64,000 bases of DNA from COMBO-56-21 sp041559015 (GTDB lineage Archaea > Thermoplasmatota > Thermoplasmata > UBA10834): assembly GCA_041559015.1 (NCBI GenBank), contig JBFFED010000002.1, positions 1 to 64,000 on the forward strand. Reading direction: 5' to 3'. The notes under the pieces were generated by a model that ran no database searches, was not told the origin of the DNA, and was given only the letters and a program-made list of their open reading frames with translations. Below are positions 57,702 to 64,000 of this stretch, in pieces (position 1 is the stretch's first letter; every line of letters begins with the position of its first letter). Position numbers and translations under genes: made by a program.

Positions 57702-58633
57702 TGCGCTCTCTGCCCTTCTTCGTCATGCCCGGCATCGCCCTCGCGCACCTGCGCGAGGAGCTCGAGATAGTCGAGGGCGACCAGCGCGCCCGGCTTATGC
57801 TCTACAGGTACGGCCAGAGGTGCGGCAGGGCCCTGGTCGAGAGCTTCGGCCTCTCCTGCAAGGACCTTTCCGAGGTCAGGTCCATAGTCGAGCCGATCTG
57901 GATGGAGGCGGGGCTGAGCAGGCTCAGCATAGAGTCGCTCGAGGAGAGCGAGATCATAGTGAACCTCGAGGACTCCATCGAGGCGAAGGAGGGCAACACG
58001 TGTGACTTCGCCCGGGGATACCTGTCCGGGATAGTCTCGCAGCTCATGTCTGAGAGGTACGAGGTGGACGAGGTCGAGTGCGCGAGCCGCGGCTACATGA
58101 TATGCGTCATGCAGGTATACGAGGTCGTCGACGACCTCAGGCCCAGCAGGCATGAGGAGCCCGAAGCCGTCAGGAAGTACAGCCTCGACTCCGGCTACTC
58201 ATACCTGATCAAGGAGGAGATCCCGGACCAGGCGTTCGACATATTCGTGGACGCCTCGAAGAACGGCGTGCCCTGCCTGTGCGTCACCAGGGAGTACCCG
58301 GAGAAGCTCAAGGACAGATACGACCTCAAAGCGGTGCCCTTCCTCTGGCTGTCCATGGACCAGGAGAGGAGCTACTCCAGGGACCCGTCGAACGCGGCGC
58401 TCCTCTATTCCGACATCAAGACATTCATCTCCGAGAACCCGGGGTGTATGGTGCTGTTGTCCGGTGTGGAGTACCTGATATCCCAGAACGGTTTCCAGAA
58501 GGTGCTCAAGCTGCTCCAGCACATCAACGACAAGATCGCGGTGACCGACTCGACTATGCTCACGACCATAAGCCCGCTCACGATCCAGGAGCAGGAGCTG
58601 AAGCTCCTTGAGAAGGAGATGCGGACCTTCTGA
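57701..58633 (+). CDS. V4R plus DUF835 protein coupled to the GTPase
   Basis: A 310-residue two-domain protein. Residues about 1-155 are a V4R domain (MLYRYGQRCGRALVESFGLS; GNTCDFARGYLSGIVSQLM; CASRGYMICVMQVYEV). Residues about 165-305 are a DUF835 domain (YSYLIKEEIPDQAFDIFVDA; CLCVTREYPEKLK; CMVLLSGVEYLISQNGFQKV), an archaeal KaiC/RecA-like inactive signalling fold. ATG 57701 overlaps the GTPase stop, so the two are co-translated. It could be the effector or sensor arm of the GTPase. Confidence 0.85.
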   Translation: MRSLPFFVMPGIALAHLREELEIVEGDQRARLMLYRYGQRCGRALVESFGLSCKDLSEVRSIVEPIWMEAGLSRLSIESLEESEIIVNLEDSIEAKEGNTCDFARGYLSGIVSQLMSERYEVDEVECASRGYMICVMQVYEVVDDLRPSRHEEPEAVRKYSLDSGYSYLIKEEIPDQAFDIFVDASKNGVPCLCVTREYPEKLKDRYDLKAVPFLWLSMDQERSYSRDPSNAALLYSDIKTFISENPGCMVLLSGVEYLISQNGFQKVLKLLQHINDKIAVTDSTMLTTISPLTIQEQELKLLEKEMRTF

Positions 58634-58649
58634 GGCCGGGGTCGTGGGC

Positions 58650-59102
58650 ATGAAGTACGGTCTTCTCATCTGTCCCAGGTGCGGTATGGCCAAGGGCGTG
58701 GAGGCCAGCAGGAAGACCACTACCTGCCAGTGCGGCAGGGAGATAGACCTCCGCCGGGTGAAGCTGAGGTACACTACTGACTCTCCCCTCGAGCTGGCGG
58801 ACTCGGTCGCCAAGGCCAACGCCGCGCTCAGAGGGGGTCAGCAACTGCCGCCTGAGAAGAGGCCAAGGAGGAAGGACCCGTTCTTCGTCATCGCGGAGAG
58901 GGCGAAGGCGGTCAAGGACCCCGTCGAGAGGATGAAGGTCATCGCCAAGGGCCTGACGGATTTGAAATCGTCCTTCGGGGTGGAGGACGTAAGGCGCGTG
59001 GTCGTCTTGATGGGGAAGGGCTCGGCCGAGGACGTCATCAAGGTGCTCCGAGAGCACAACCTGGTCTACGAGACCGCGGACGGCCGGTTCAAGGCGGTCT
59101 GA
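58650..59102 (+). CDS. Zinc-ribbon protein with C-terminal winged-helix-like region
   Basis: A 150-residue protein: a zinc ribbon at the N-terminus (MKYGLLICPRCGMAKGVEAS, then CQCGREIDLRRVKL; DUF1922-like) and a helical C-terminal region (DVIKVLREHNLVYETADGRF) that resembles a winged helix. It begins 16 bases after the V4R-DUF835 stop on the same strand, so it belongs to the GTPase operon. The function is unknown. Confidence 0.7.
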   Translation: MKYGLLICPRCGMAKGVEASRKTTTCQCGREIDLRRVKLRYTTDSPLELADSVAKANAALRGGQQLPPEKRPRRKDPFFVIAERAKAVKDPVERMKVIAKGLTDLKSSFGVEDVRRVVVLMGKGSAEDVIKVLREHNLVYETADGRFKAV

Positions 59103-59822
59103 TCACGCCTTCTTCTTCTGAGCCAGCCTCTTCGCGTCCCTGACTATGTCAGGGAGCAGCTGGCCGTGGACCTTCTTGTATCCGTAAACGACGATCGCAG
59201 TGGCCCCGGCCAACCCTATCAGGTTGAGCGGCGGGATCAGTATGTCGGTGAAGTAGAACGATTCGTAAAGGAGGCCGAAGATGACGTGTATCAAGAGCGC
59301 CTCCGAGAAGTAACCTTTTACGTCCCCTCTCGCGACCCCGACGCCTATTATCGCGGTGGTCGAGCCGTGCAGCAGGACGAACAGGAGTCCGAACATGACC
59401 ATCGCGGCCACCTCGACGGCGGTCGGCTCCGATGGTCCGAGCAGGAAGATGTACACGCTGGCAAAGGCGAAGGTCGAGGATATGCCGAGCCCCAGCGCGA
59501 GGCCGTAGAACGCGGTGTCGATTCTCCTCTGGAACTTCGGGTAGTTCAGGATGATCAGCTTGAGCAGTTCTTCCATGAAAGCGAAGCCGAGGATCAGGAG
59601 CAGCACTGTCTCCGCGGCCCCTGTGGACCCGCCCCATCTCTCGAAAACGAACACCACCATGCCGAGAACGACCCCGAGCGCGAACATCATGAAGACCCGC
59701 CGGTCGTCGAAGAACGGCTTCTCCACTCTCGGGAAGGTGTACCTCCTGAGCGTGTAGTACATGAGGAACATCGCGGGCCCGAAGCCCACGGCCGCGCTCA
59801 CGAGCTGAAGTAAGTCGACCAT
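59103..59822 (-). CDS. PrsW-like membrane protease homologue
   Basis: A 239-residue protein with about seven membrane helices. The PrsW-type motifs are visible: the Glu-Glu-x-x-Lys of FMEELLKLIIL, the FYGLALGLG region, His in LLHGSTTAIIG, and Glu/His in EALLIHVIFGLLYE. In Bacillus PrsW cleaves an anti-sigma factor; archaeal targets are unknown. It faces divergently from the zinc-ribbon gene at 59916. Confidence 0.75.
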   Translation of the reverse strand: MVDLLQLVSAAVGFGPAMFLMYYTLRRYTFPRVEKPFFDDRRVFMMFALGVVLGMVVFVFERWGGSTGAAETVLLLILGFAFMEELLKLIILNYPKFQRRIDTAFYGLALGLGISSTFAFASVYIFLLGPSEPTAVEVAAMVMFGLLFVLLHGSTTAIIGVGVARGDVKGYFSEALLIHVIFGLLYESFYFTDILIPPLNLIGLAGATAIVVYGYKKVHGQLLPDIVRDAKRLAQKKKA

Positions 59823-59847
59823 TGCAAGCCGCTCGTAAGCCCCCGGC

Positions 59848-59882
59848 GTTATATGGTAATTCTGGTCCTATTCCTATATAAC
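59848..59882. promoter_or_regulatory. Divergent TATA boxes between the PrsW-like gene and a small zinc-ribbon gene
   Basis: Minus strand CCATATAAC (59848-59856) lies about 30 bases before the PrsW-like ATG (59822). Plus strand CCTATATAAC (59873-59882) lies about 38 bases before ATG 59916. The close pairing allows coordinated control. Confidence 0.55.
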
Positions 59883-59915
59883 CGGGTGCCTCATTCCTAC
59901 CCCGAGGTCAGGGAC

Positions 59916-60194
59916 ATGGTGAAATGTTCGAGATGCGGCCGTTCCATGGGGGAGGCTGAGACGTGCCCTCATTGCGGCTCAGGCCCGAGCAGGAGCGTGC
60001 TCGACAAGGGCGTGGTGAAGGTCGCGAAGGCCACGGGGACGGCCCTCGAGGTCGGCGTCCAGATAACCGAGAAGGTCGTCCAGGACGCGAAGCCGGTCGT
60101 GAAGAGCGTCCTGAAGGAGAGCAGGAAGGGCATCAAGAAGGCCAGGGACGGGACGCTGAAGGTCGCGAAGTCGCTCAGGGATGAGGAGAAGTAG
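59916..60194 (+). CDS. Small zinc-ribbon protein with amphipathic helix
   Basis: A 92-residue protein: an N-terminal zinc ribbon (MVKCSRCGRSMGEAETCPHC) and a long amphipathic/basic helix with KVVQDAKPVVKSVLKESRKG repeats. ATG 59916 follows a TATA box by about 38 bases; the frame is open upstream but without similarity. Probably nucleic-acid or membrane associated; no further assignment. Confidence 0.6.
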   Translation: MVKCSRCGRSMGEAETCPHCGSGPSRSVLDKGVVKVAKATGTALEVGVQITEKVVQDAKPVVKSVLKESRKGIKKARDGTLKVAKSLRDEEK

Positions 60195-60393
60195 GCCCGG
60201 TCACTCAGCCCGTCCGAGACGGCACAGACGATCTCCTCTGGGGAATAGTCTACTTGGCTGGTGTAAGCGCGTAGGTCGTCCAGGCGTAGCAGGATCTGGT
60301 CTGTATCTGGCCAGGGTCTTGCAGGACTAGCCTTCCAGCTTGACTGCGAAAAGACAATAGAGATTGAAACGCCATCCGTCGACTCGTGAGTCC

Positions 60394-60804
60394 ATGGTCC
60401 CCAAGAAGGTTGCCAGAAAGGAGTTCTTCTCCTTTCTCGATTGCCCCAGAAACGTAGGCAAAGATCAAATCACGGATACGATTGTGATGTCCGTCGAGTT
60501 CATGAAATATCAGGCGGAAGTCACCTATCAGGTCAGCAAGAGTCTTGCGATCTCGATCACCTCGACCGCCTCGACCATCGGGGTCGGATGGTCAGCATTC
60601 TTCTTCGGGATCTCGCAGGAATCCTGGGTCACGTCAAGTCTCGGCCTCATGATGGTATTTGCCGGGACCTTCTTCCTGGCGTTCTGGACCCCAAGGATCA
60701 TGGACAAGGCAAGGACGGGGCTTGAGGAACTCGGGGCTGCTAAGTTTTGCGACAAGTGGCTCTCGAACGCGTCAAGGATCGAGGGGGTCGACAAGAGCCT
60801 ATGA
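60394..60804 (+). CDS. Small membrane protein
   Basis: A 136-residue protein from ATG 60394, with an N-terminal soluble part (SVEFMKYQAEVTYQVSKSLAI), two adjacent membrane helices (TIGVGWSAFFFGI; LMMVFAGTFFLAFW) and a basic tail. No family was recognised. Confidence 0.55.
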   Translation: MVPKKVARKEFFSFLDCPRNVGKDQITDTIVMSVEFMKYQAEVTYQVSKSLAISITSTASTIGVGWSAFFFGISQESWVTSSLGLMMVFAGTFFLAFWTPRIMDKARTGLEELGAAKFCDKWLSNASRIEGVDKSL

Positions 60805-61001
60805 ATCGGAAGAGAGGGCACGAGCGCGACGGAACGAACCGGCGCCCTTCCTCGGCAGTAGTCGGTCATGACCGTCCTTCATCTTCCAGGTACATGGATT
60901 CTGTTCAGTATCCTCGAAGTCCTGAAGAGGGACTATTGTCGAAACCCGCAGGAGGTGCTGGCCGCACACCATGCTCGTGTGCCTCCTCATGAAGGAGTTG
61001 C

Positions 61002-61382
61002 TCAGGCCGAAACCTGCCTGAACCCCCGGGTGTAAAGAAGGAACGAATCCACAACAAGGGCAGCCCCAAGCACTGCGATAAGAGTCAACCCCAAGTCGAA
61101 CGCGCTCAGGTCGACGAGCTGGTTGACGATCCCTAGGAATATCAAGTAGGAGCCTGCTATGACCTCCACAGCGATGTACAGGGCGGGCAGTACCGAGGGA
61201 GAGGGAGGGGATCGAATAATCCATTCACGACTGCTGCGGAACGATGCAATCGTGAGAACCACTCCGAAGATGATAGCCACGGACGCGTACAGTATCGCGT
61301 CTTCGATTAGTCCAGACCCCAGAGCAATCATGCCGGCCCCGAGGATGAGTAGCAGGAAAGTGGCAATTGCAGGATTGTCCAC
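61002..61382 (-). CDS. Small four-helix membrane protein
   Basis: A 126-residue hydrophobic protein (ATFLLLILGAGMIALGSGLI; ALYIAVEVIAGSYLIFLGIV) with about four helices. GTG 61382 was chosen because a TATA box at 61404-61411 lies about 26 bases upstream, giving a leaderless start. A longer frame back to 61490 runs through a tRNA-like repeat and is unlikely to be translated. Unknown function. Confidence 0.55.
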   Translation of the reverse strand: MDNPAIATFLLLILGAGMIALGSGLIEDAILYASVAIIFGVVLTIASFRSSREWIIRSPPSPSVLPALYIAVEVIAGSYLIFLGIVNQLVDLSAFDLGLTLIAVLGAALVVDSFLLYTRGFRQVSA

Positions 61383-61403
61383 GACGTCAAACAATCGAGG
61401 CTT

Positions 61404-61411
61404 CCTTATAA
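61404..61411 (-). promoter_or_regulatory. TATA box of the small membrane-protein gene
   Basis: Minus-strand TTATAAGG centred about 26 bases before GTG 61382. It decides the start of that gene. Confidence 0.5.
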
Positions 61412-61470
61412 CGATTCTGGTATTGCCCCTTGATGGGCGACTACTTACTGACAATGGAATTCGCGAACAC

Positions 61471-61504
61471 TCTGGCTCGAGCGAGTTCAATGCTCGCCTG
61501 GTCT
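61471..61504 (-). repeat. tRNA-like T-arm repeat, copy C, inside the end of a coding gene
   Basis: On the minus strand a 34-base block ending GAACTCGCTCGAGCCAGA matches copy B (31414-31447) at 32 of 34 positions, including a run of 27. The T-arm-type hairpin GCGAG-TTCAATG-CTCGC is retained. Its left part encodes the last codons and stop (RPGEH*) of the PAPS-reductase-like gene. Orientation is opposite to copies A and B. Confidence 0.6.
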
Positions 61505-63424
61505 TCTCTTACCATGAACCTTCGTCTTCCTCGTCGAGGCTTTCCCCGCCAGCTTGTCGAAGTAGTGCGCGACCACGCAGCTATCCGCGCACTTGCCACA
61601 GCGCGTGCACGCGCGGTCGTCGACGGTGATGCGGTCCTCTAGCTTGATCGCGCGCTGAGGACAGGTCCTGACGCATATGCCGCACTTCGCGCACATGTTC
61701 GCCCTCAGGACAGCCCTCGCGACCCTGTCGAAGTACTTCGTAGCGTCCTCGGGCGTCTTCCCGACGGAAGATACCTGCCCTCCAACGAAGACCTTGGCGT
61801 CCGCGTCCTTGGAGCGCACCATCGCGACCCCGAAGTCCTCGACCAGGTTCACATCGCCGACTGTCTTGAGCAGCTCGGATATCTCCTGGAGGCCTCTCGT
61901 CTCAGGCATCCTCAGCACGGCCTCGACTGAGTATCCGCCTGCGGTGCACGGGCTGACCCCTTTGATGACATGCAGCTCCAGGGTGTCGGCCCTCTTCGGC
62001 CTCGCCTCCATCCCCAGCCTGTCGGCGAGGGCGCGCATCTTGGGCGGGAGCTGCTTCCACCGCCAGAAGCCATATTGGACGAACTGCCTCGGGAGGCCGT
62101 TCTCTGCCGCCCACGAGTGCAGTCTCTGCTCCCACGCCTTCGCCAGCTCGGGGCTCATGCGGGATATCTCCGCGCACTCGCTCGCGAGCGCGGAGGGGCA
62201 CATCCAGCACCCCACCCTCTCGATGTCCTCGTCGTAGAGTGGGTTGTACCTGAGGCCCCGCCAGAGTATGTAAAGCCAGACATCGAGCGCCGTCCAGCCC
62301 CTTATCAGGTTGGCCACCATCTGTCTGGGCACGAACGGGTTCCTCTCGATCAGCTCCAGCCTCGATCGTGAGAATGATTCCAGCCTGCGGTTCCCCTCGA
62401 CCGTGAGAGTGCCGTCGGGGAACGACTCCTCGACGGCCTTCGCTGCCGGGGCGAGCTTGCAGACCTTGCAGCACCATCTGAAGTCCTTCGCGGGCGGCCC
62501 GAAGGCGGGGAAGTTGTCATCGAACGCGTCTCCCGCGGGGGCGGTGACGAGCCTGAGCGAGTTCTCCTTCGCGAACCTCTTAACGTAATCCCTGGTTTTC
62601 GGATGTTCGAGGCCGGTGTCCACGAAGATGGCGGTGAAGTCCTTGGTGACCGACGACACCAAGTCCAGGACCACCAGGCTGTCCTTGCCTCCGCTGAAGG
62701 AGACTGACAGCAGGAGGCCGCTCCTGGACATCGCGTCCTTCAGCTCGTGCTCCGCCTTGGCCTTCTTCGCCATCAGGTGCGGCAGGTTCGCCTTAATCAG
62801 GTCCTTCGGCCACGCCCTCTTCCCGGGCCTGAGCGGCCCGGACTGCGTGATGTCCCTGACCTTCACGCCCTTGGCGGAGTTCCTCAGCTCGGCCGCGTTC
62901 ACTTTGGCGCTCCCGCAGCCGATGAACTTGCCCATCTGCACGATCACCTCATCCCCGGCGCTGATGCCCGGGTCGAAGGACGAGATGTACTCCTTCGGGA
63001 CGTAATTGCCCTTCATGTGCCCGTCCGTCTTGTTGAGCAGAATCTCCTTCTTGGGGCGCATGCGCGCGAGCATGCGCGCACCGTCTATCCTCAGGGTGAG
63101 GCGGTAGTCTGCCCGCTCGAGGTCGTAGCTCAGCAGGGCGATCCTCCTGCCGTCCACTATCACCTCCTCGGCCCTGTCCTCTCCCGAGGTCTTGTTGAGG
63201 ACAGTGATATCCGGTATGAGTTGCTGAACGCCAAACTGTCGCAGGAAGAGATACCTGAGCCTCCTCTTGGTGCCCTCGAGCGCCAGCCGGACTTCCCCCG
63301 GCGGAGAGAGATCTATCTCCCGGCCGTTGTGTCCGCACCTCCCGCATGTCATACCAATCAGAGGCACGTTGCAGCTGTCGCACCAGTGAAGCGTGGGTGC
63401 GTGGTGATGGCGCTGAATCCTCAC
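61487..63424 (-). CDS. PAPS-reductase-type enzyme fused to PUA-like and ferredoxin domains
   Basis: A 645-residue multidomain protein. An N-terminal zinc ribbon (CDSCNVPLIGMTCGRCG) is followed by a PUA-like region (about 150-205, with GISAGDEVIVQMGKFIGCG). The adenine-nucleotide-alpha-hydrolase PAPS reductase core has PP-loop SVSFSGGKDSLVVLDL, WCCKVCKLAP and GCWMCPSALASEC. A C-terminal pair of [4Fe-4S] motifs is CAKCGICVRTCPQ and CTRCGKCADSCV. The product may be a sulfur-transfer or tRNA-modifying enzyme with its own electron chain; PUA suggests RNA. GTG 63424 was chosen by the TATA spacing. The last codons lie in repeat C. Confidence 0.85.
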   Translation of the reverse strand: MRIQRHHHAPTLHWCDSCNVPLIGMTCGRCGHNGREIDLSPPGEVRLALEGTKRRLRYLFLRQFGVQQLIPDITVLNKTSGEDRAEEVIVDGRRIALLSYDLERADYRLTLRIDGARMLARMRPKKEILLNKTDGHMKGNYVPKEYISSFDPGISAGDEVIVQMGKFIGCGSAKVNAAELRNSAKGVKVRDITQSGPLRPGKRAWPKDLIKANLPHLMAKKAKAEHELKDAMSRSGLLLSVSFSGGKDSLVVLDLVSSVTKDFTAIFVDTGLEHPKTRDYVKRFAKENSLRLVTAPAGDAFDDNFPAFGPPAKDFRWCCKVCKLAPAAKAVEESFPDGTLTVEGNRRLESFSRSRLELIERNPFVPRQMVANLIRGWTALDVWLYILWRGLRYNPLYDEDIERVGCWMCPSALASECAEISRMSPELAKAWEQRLHSWAAENGLPRQFVQYGFWRWKQLPPKMRALADRLGMEARPKRADTLELHVIKGVSPCTAGGYSVEAVLRMPETRGLQEISELLKTVGDVNLVEDFGVAMVRSKDADAKVFVGGQVSSVGKTPEDATKYFDRVARAVLRANMCAKCGICVRTCPQRAIKLEDRITVDDRACTRCGKCADSCVVAHYFDKLAGKASTRKTKVHGKRRPGEH

Positions 63425-63528
63425 GAGTCGAAGCAATGCCGGAAGGCTGTTATCAAGTTATCCACGCTCGTCCGAGCCAGCGGGCCCGGGCAATCATTAA
63501 CTACCGACTCCGTAATCCCTGGGGGAAG

Positions 63529-64000
63529 ATGAGCGCCAAGAAGGTCAGGAAAGGGTACACGATCGTGGGGCCGCAGGAGCCCGCACGGTACGGCACGGGC
63601 TACGACCTGTACACCGTCCCCAGGCACCGCCTCACCAGCCCTATCGAGATACGGGACATGCTCGTGGCGATAGGGATACTCACGGTCGCATTCTCCTACG
63701 TGTTCTTCGAGAGCATCTCATTGGTCGACTTGAGTTTCGCCTTCGTGATAGTCGTCGCCGGCTTCTTCACCCACGAGATGGCGCACAAGATGGTGGCCAG
63801 GAGGTACGGGTGCTGGGCGGAGTTCAGGGCGGACTTCAGGATGCTAGGGTTGGCGCTCCTGATGTCGATATTCGGGTTCCTGTTCGCCGCCCCTGGCGCT
63901 GTCATGATCGCCGGGCGGATCACGAACGAGCAGAACGGGAAGATAAGCATCGCGGGGCCGGCATCGAATATGCTCGTCGCCGCGGCGTTCCTTCCCGTCT
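63529..64000 (+). CDS. Site-2 protease-like M50 metalloprotease (5' part)
   Basis: The first 157 residues of a membrane metalloprotease, cut by the window end. A soluble N-terminal segment (about 45 residues) precedes membrane helices. FFTHEMAHKMVARRYGCWAEF carries the zinc-binding HExxH (His-Glu-Met-Ala-His), and ISIAGPASNMLVAAAFLP resembles the later conserved region. ATG 63529 follows GGGGGAAG. The second metal motif, beyond 64000, cannot be checked. Confidence 0.82.
   Translation, partial: MSAKKVRKGYTIVGPQEPARYGTGYDLYTVPRHRLTSPIEIRDMLVAIGILTVAFSYVFFESISLVDLSFAFVIVVAGFFTHEMAHKMVARRYGCWAEFRADFRMLGLALLMSIFGFLFAAPGAVMIAGRITNEQNGKISIAGPASNMLVAAAFLPV

Noticed and set aside
1..64000. CRISPR array, IS element or transposase
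   Set aside because: No regularly spaced short direct repeats, DDE or serine/tyrosine recombinase motifs, or terminal inverted repeats were seen. The only dispersed repeats are the tRNA-like copies and the propeller coding repeats.

Overview
The window looks like a chromosomal segment of an archaeon, most probably a (G+C)-rich member of the Thermoplasmatota. This is an inference from gene content, not a phylogeny. Archaeal markers are ribosomal proteins eL37 and eS1, an LSm protein, AMMECR1, Lrp-type regulators, V4R, DUF835 and roadblock proteins, an intron-bearing tRNA-Met, and TATA boxes about 25-35 bases upstream of starts, several of which look leaderless. Soluble HdrB/HdrC, aldehyde:ferredoxin oxidoreductase with a polyferredoxin, and many flavodoxins suggest an anaerobe. 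No methyl-CoM reductase genes are present.

Layout. 1-3.2 kb: the end of a solute-binding protein, permease, ATPase and regulator of a cobalamin/iron-chelate type importer. 3.2-10 kb: nitroreductase, a small membrane protein paired with a double winged-helix regulator, two large membrane-anchored secreted proteins, a cysteine desulfurase-like enzyme. 10-16.4 kb: a winged-helix/STAND NTPase/TPR protein and an 1183-residue rifampin-phosphotransferase-like dikinase fused to a CrtC-like lipocalin module. 16.6-21 kb: a cation/proton antiporter, and a periplasmic-binding protein co-transcribed with a histidine kinase. 21.3-26.8 kb: three intact flavodoxins, one flavodoxin pseudogene, a membrane-protein operon, a dual-domain Lrp regulator and a sugar isomerase-like protein. 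26.8-30 kb: a seven-repeat surface protein with a possible PEF-CTERM tail, DUF169, GNAT and cupin proteins.

30-37.8 kb is visibly more A+T rich. It holds a complete-looking class III polyhydroxyalkanoate (PHA) locus (two SDR reductases, PhaC, PhaE, a duplicated PhaE-like granule protein), an alpha/beta hydrolase and an isochorismatase-family enzyme. It ends at an intact tRNA-Ala(GGC). Degenerate copies of the T-arm/acceptor end of that tRNA lie at about 30.07 and 31.41 kb in the same orientation. Sequences flanking these copies match in the pattern expected from two tandem insertions at the tRNA 3' end. No integrase is visible.

38-53.6 kb is housekeeping: lsm-rpl37e-purF, an Lrp regulator, pyrimidine synthesis (pyrC) with AMMECR1 and a cysteine-cluster protein, a V4R/roadblock pair, AOR with ferredoxin, an ArsA ATPase, tRNA-Met, eS1, an M20-family protein with altered metal ligands, and hdrCB with a small partner. 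53.6-57 kb is a TetR-controlled ABC-2 exporter operon with a clear palindromic operator. 57.2-59.1 kb is a Ras-like GTPase operon with a V4R-DUF835 protein. The window ends with a PrsW-like membrane protein, small membrane and zinc-ribbon proteins, a PUA/PAPS-reductase/ferredoxin fusion, and the start of a site-2 protease.
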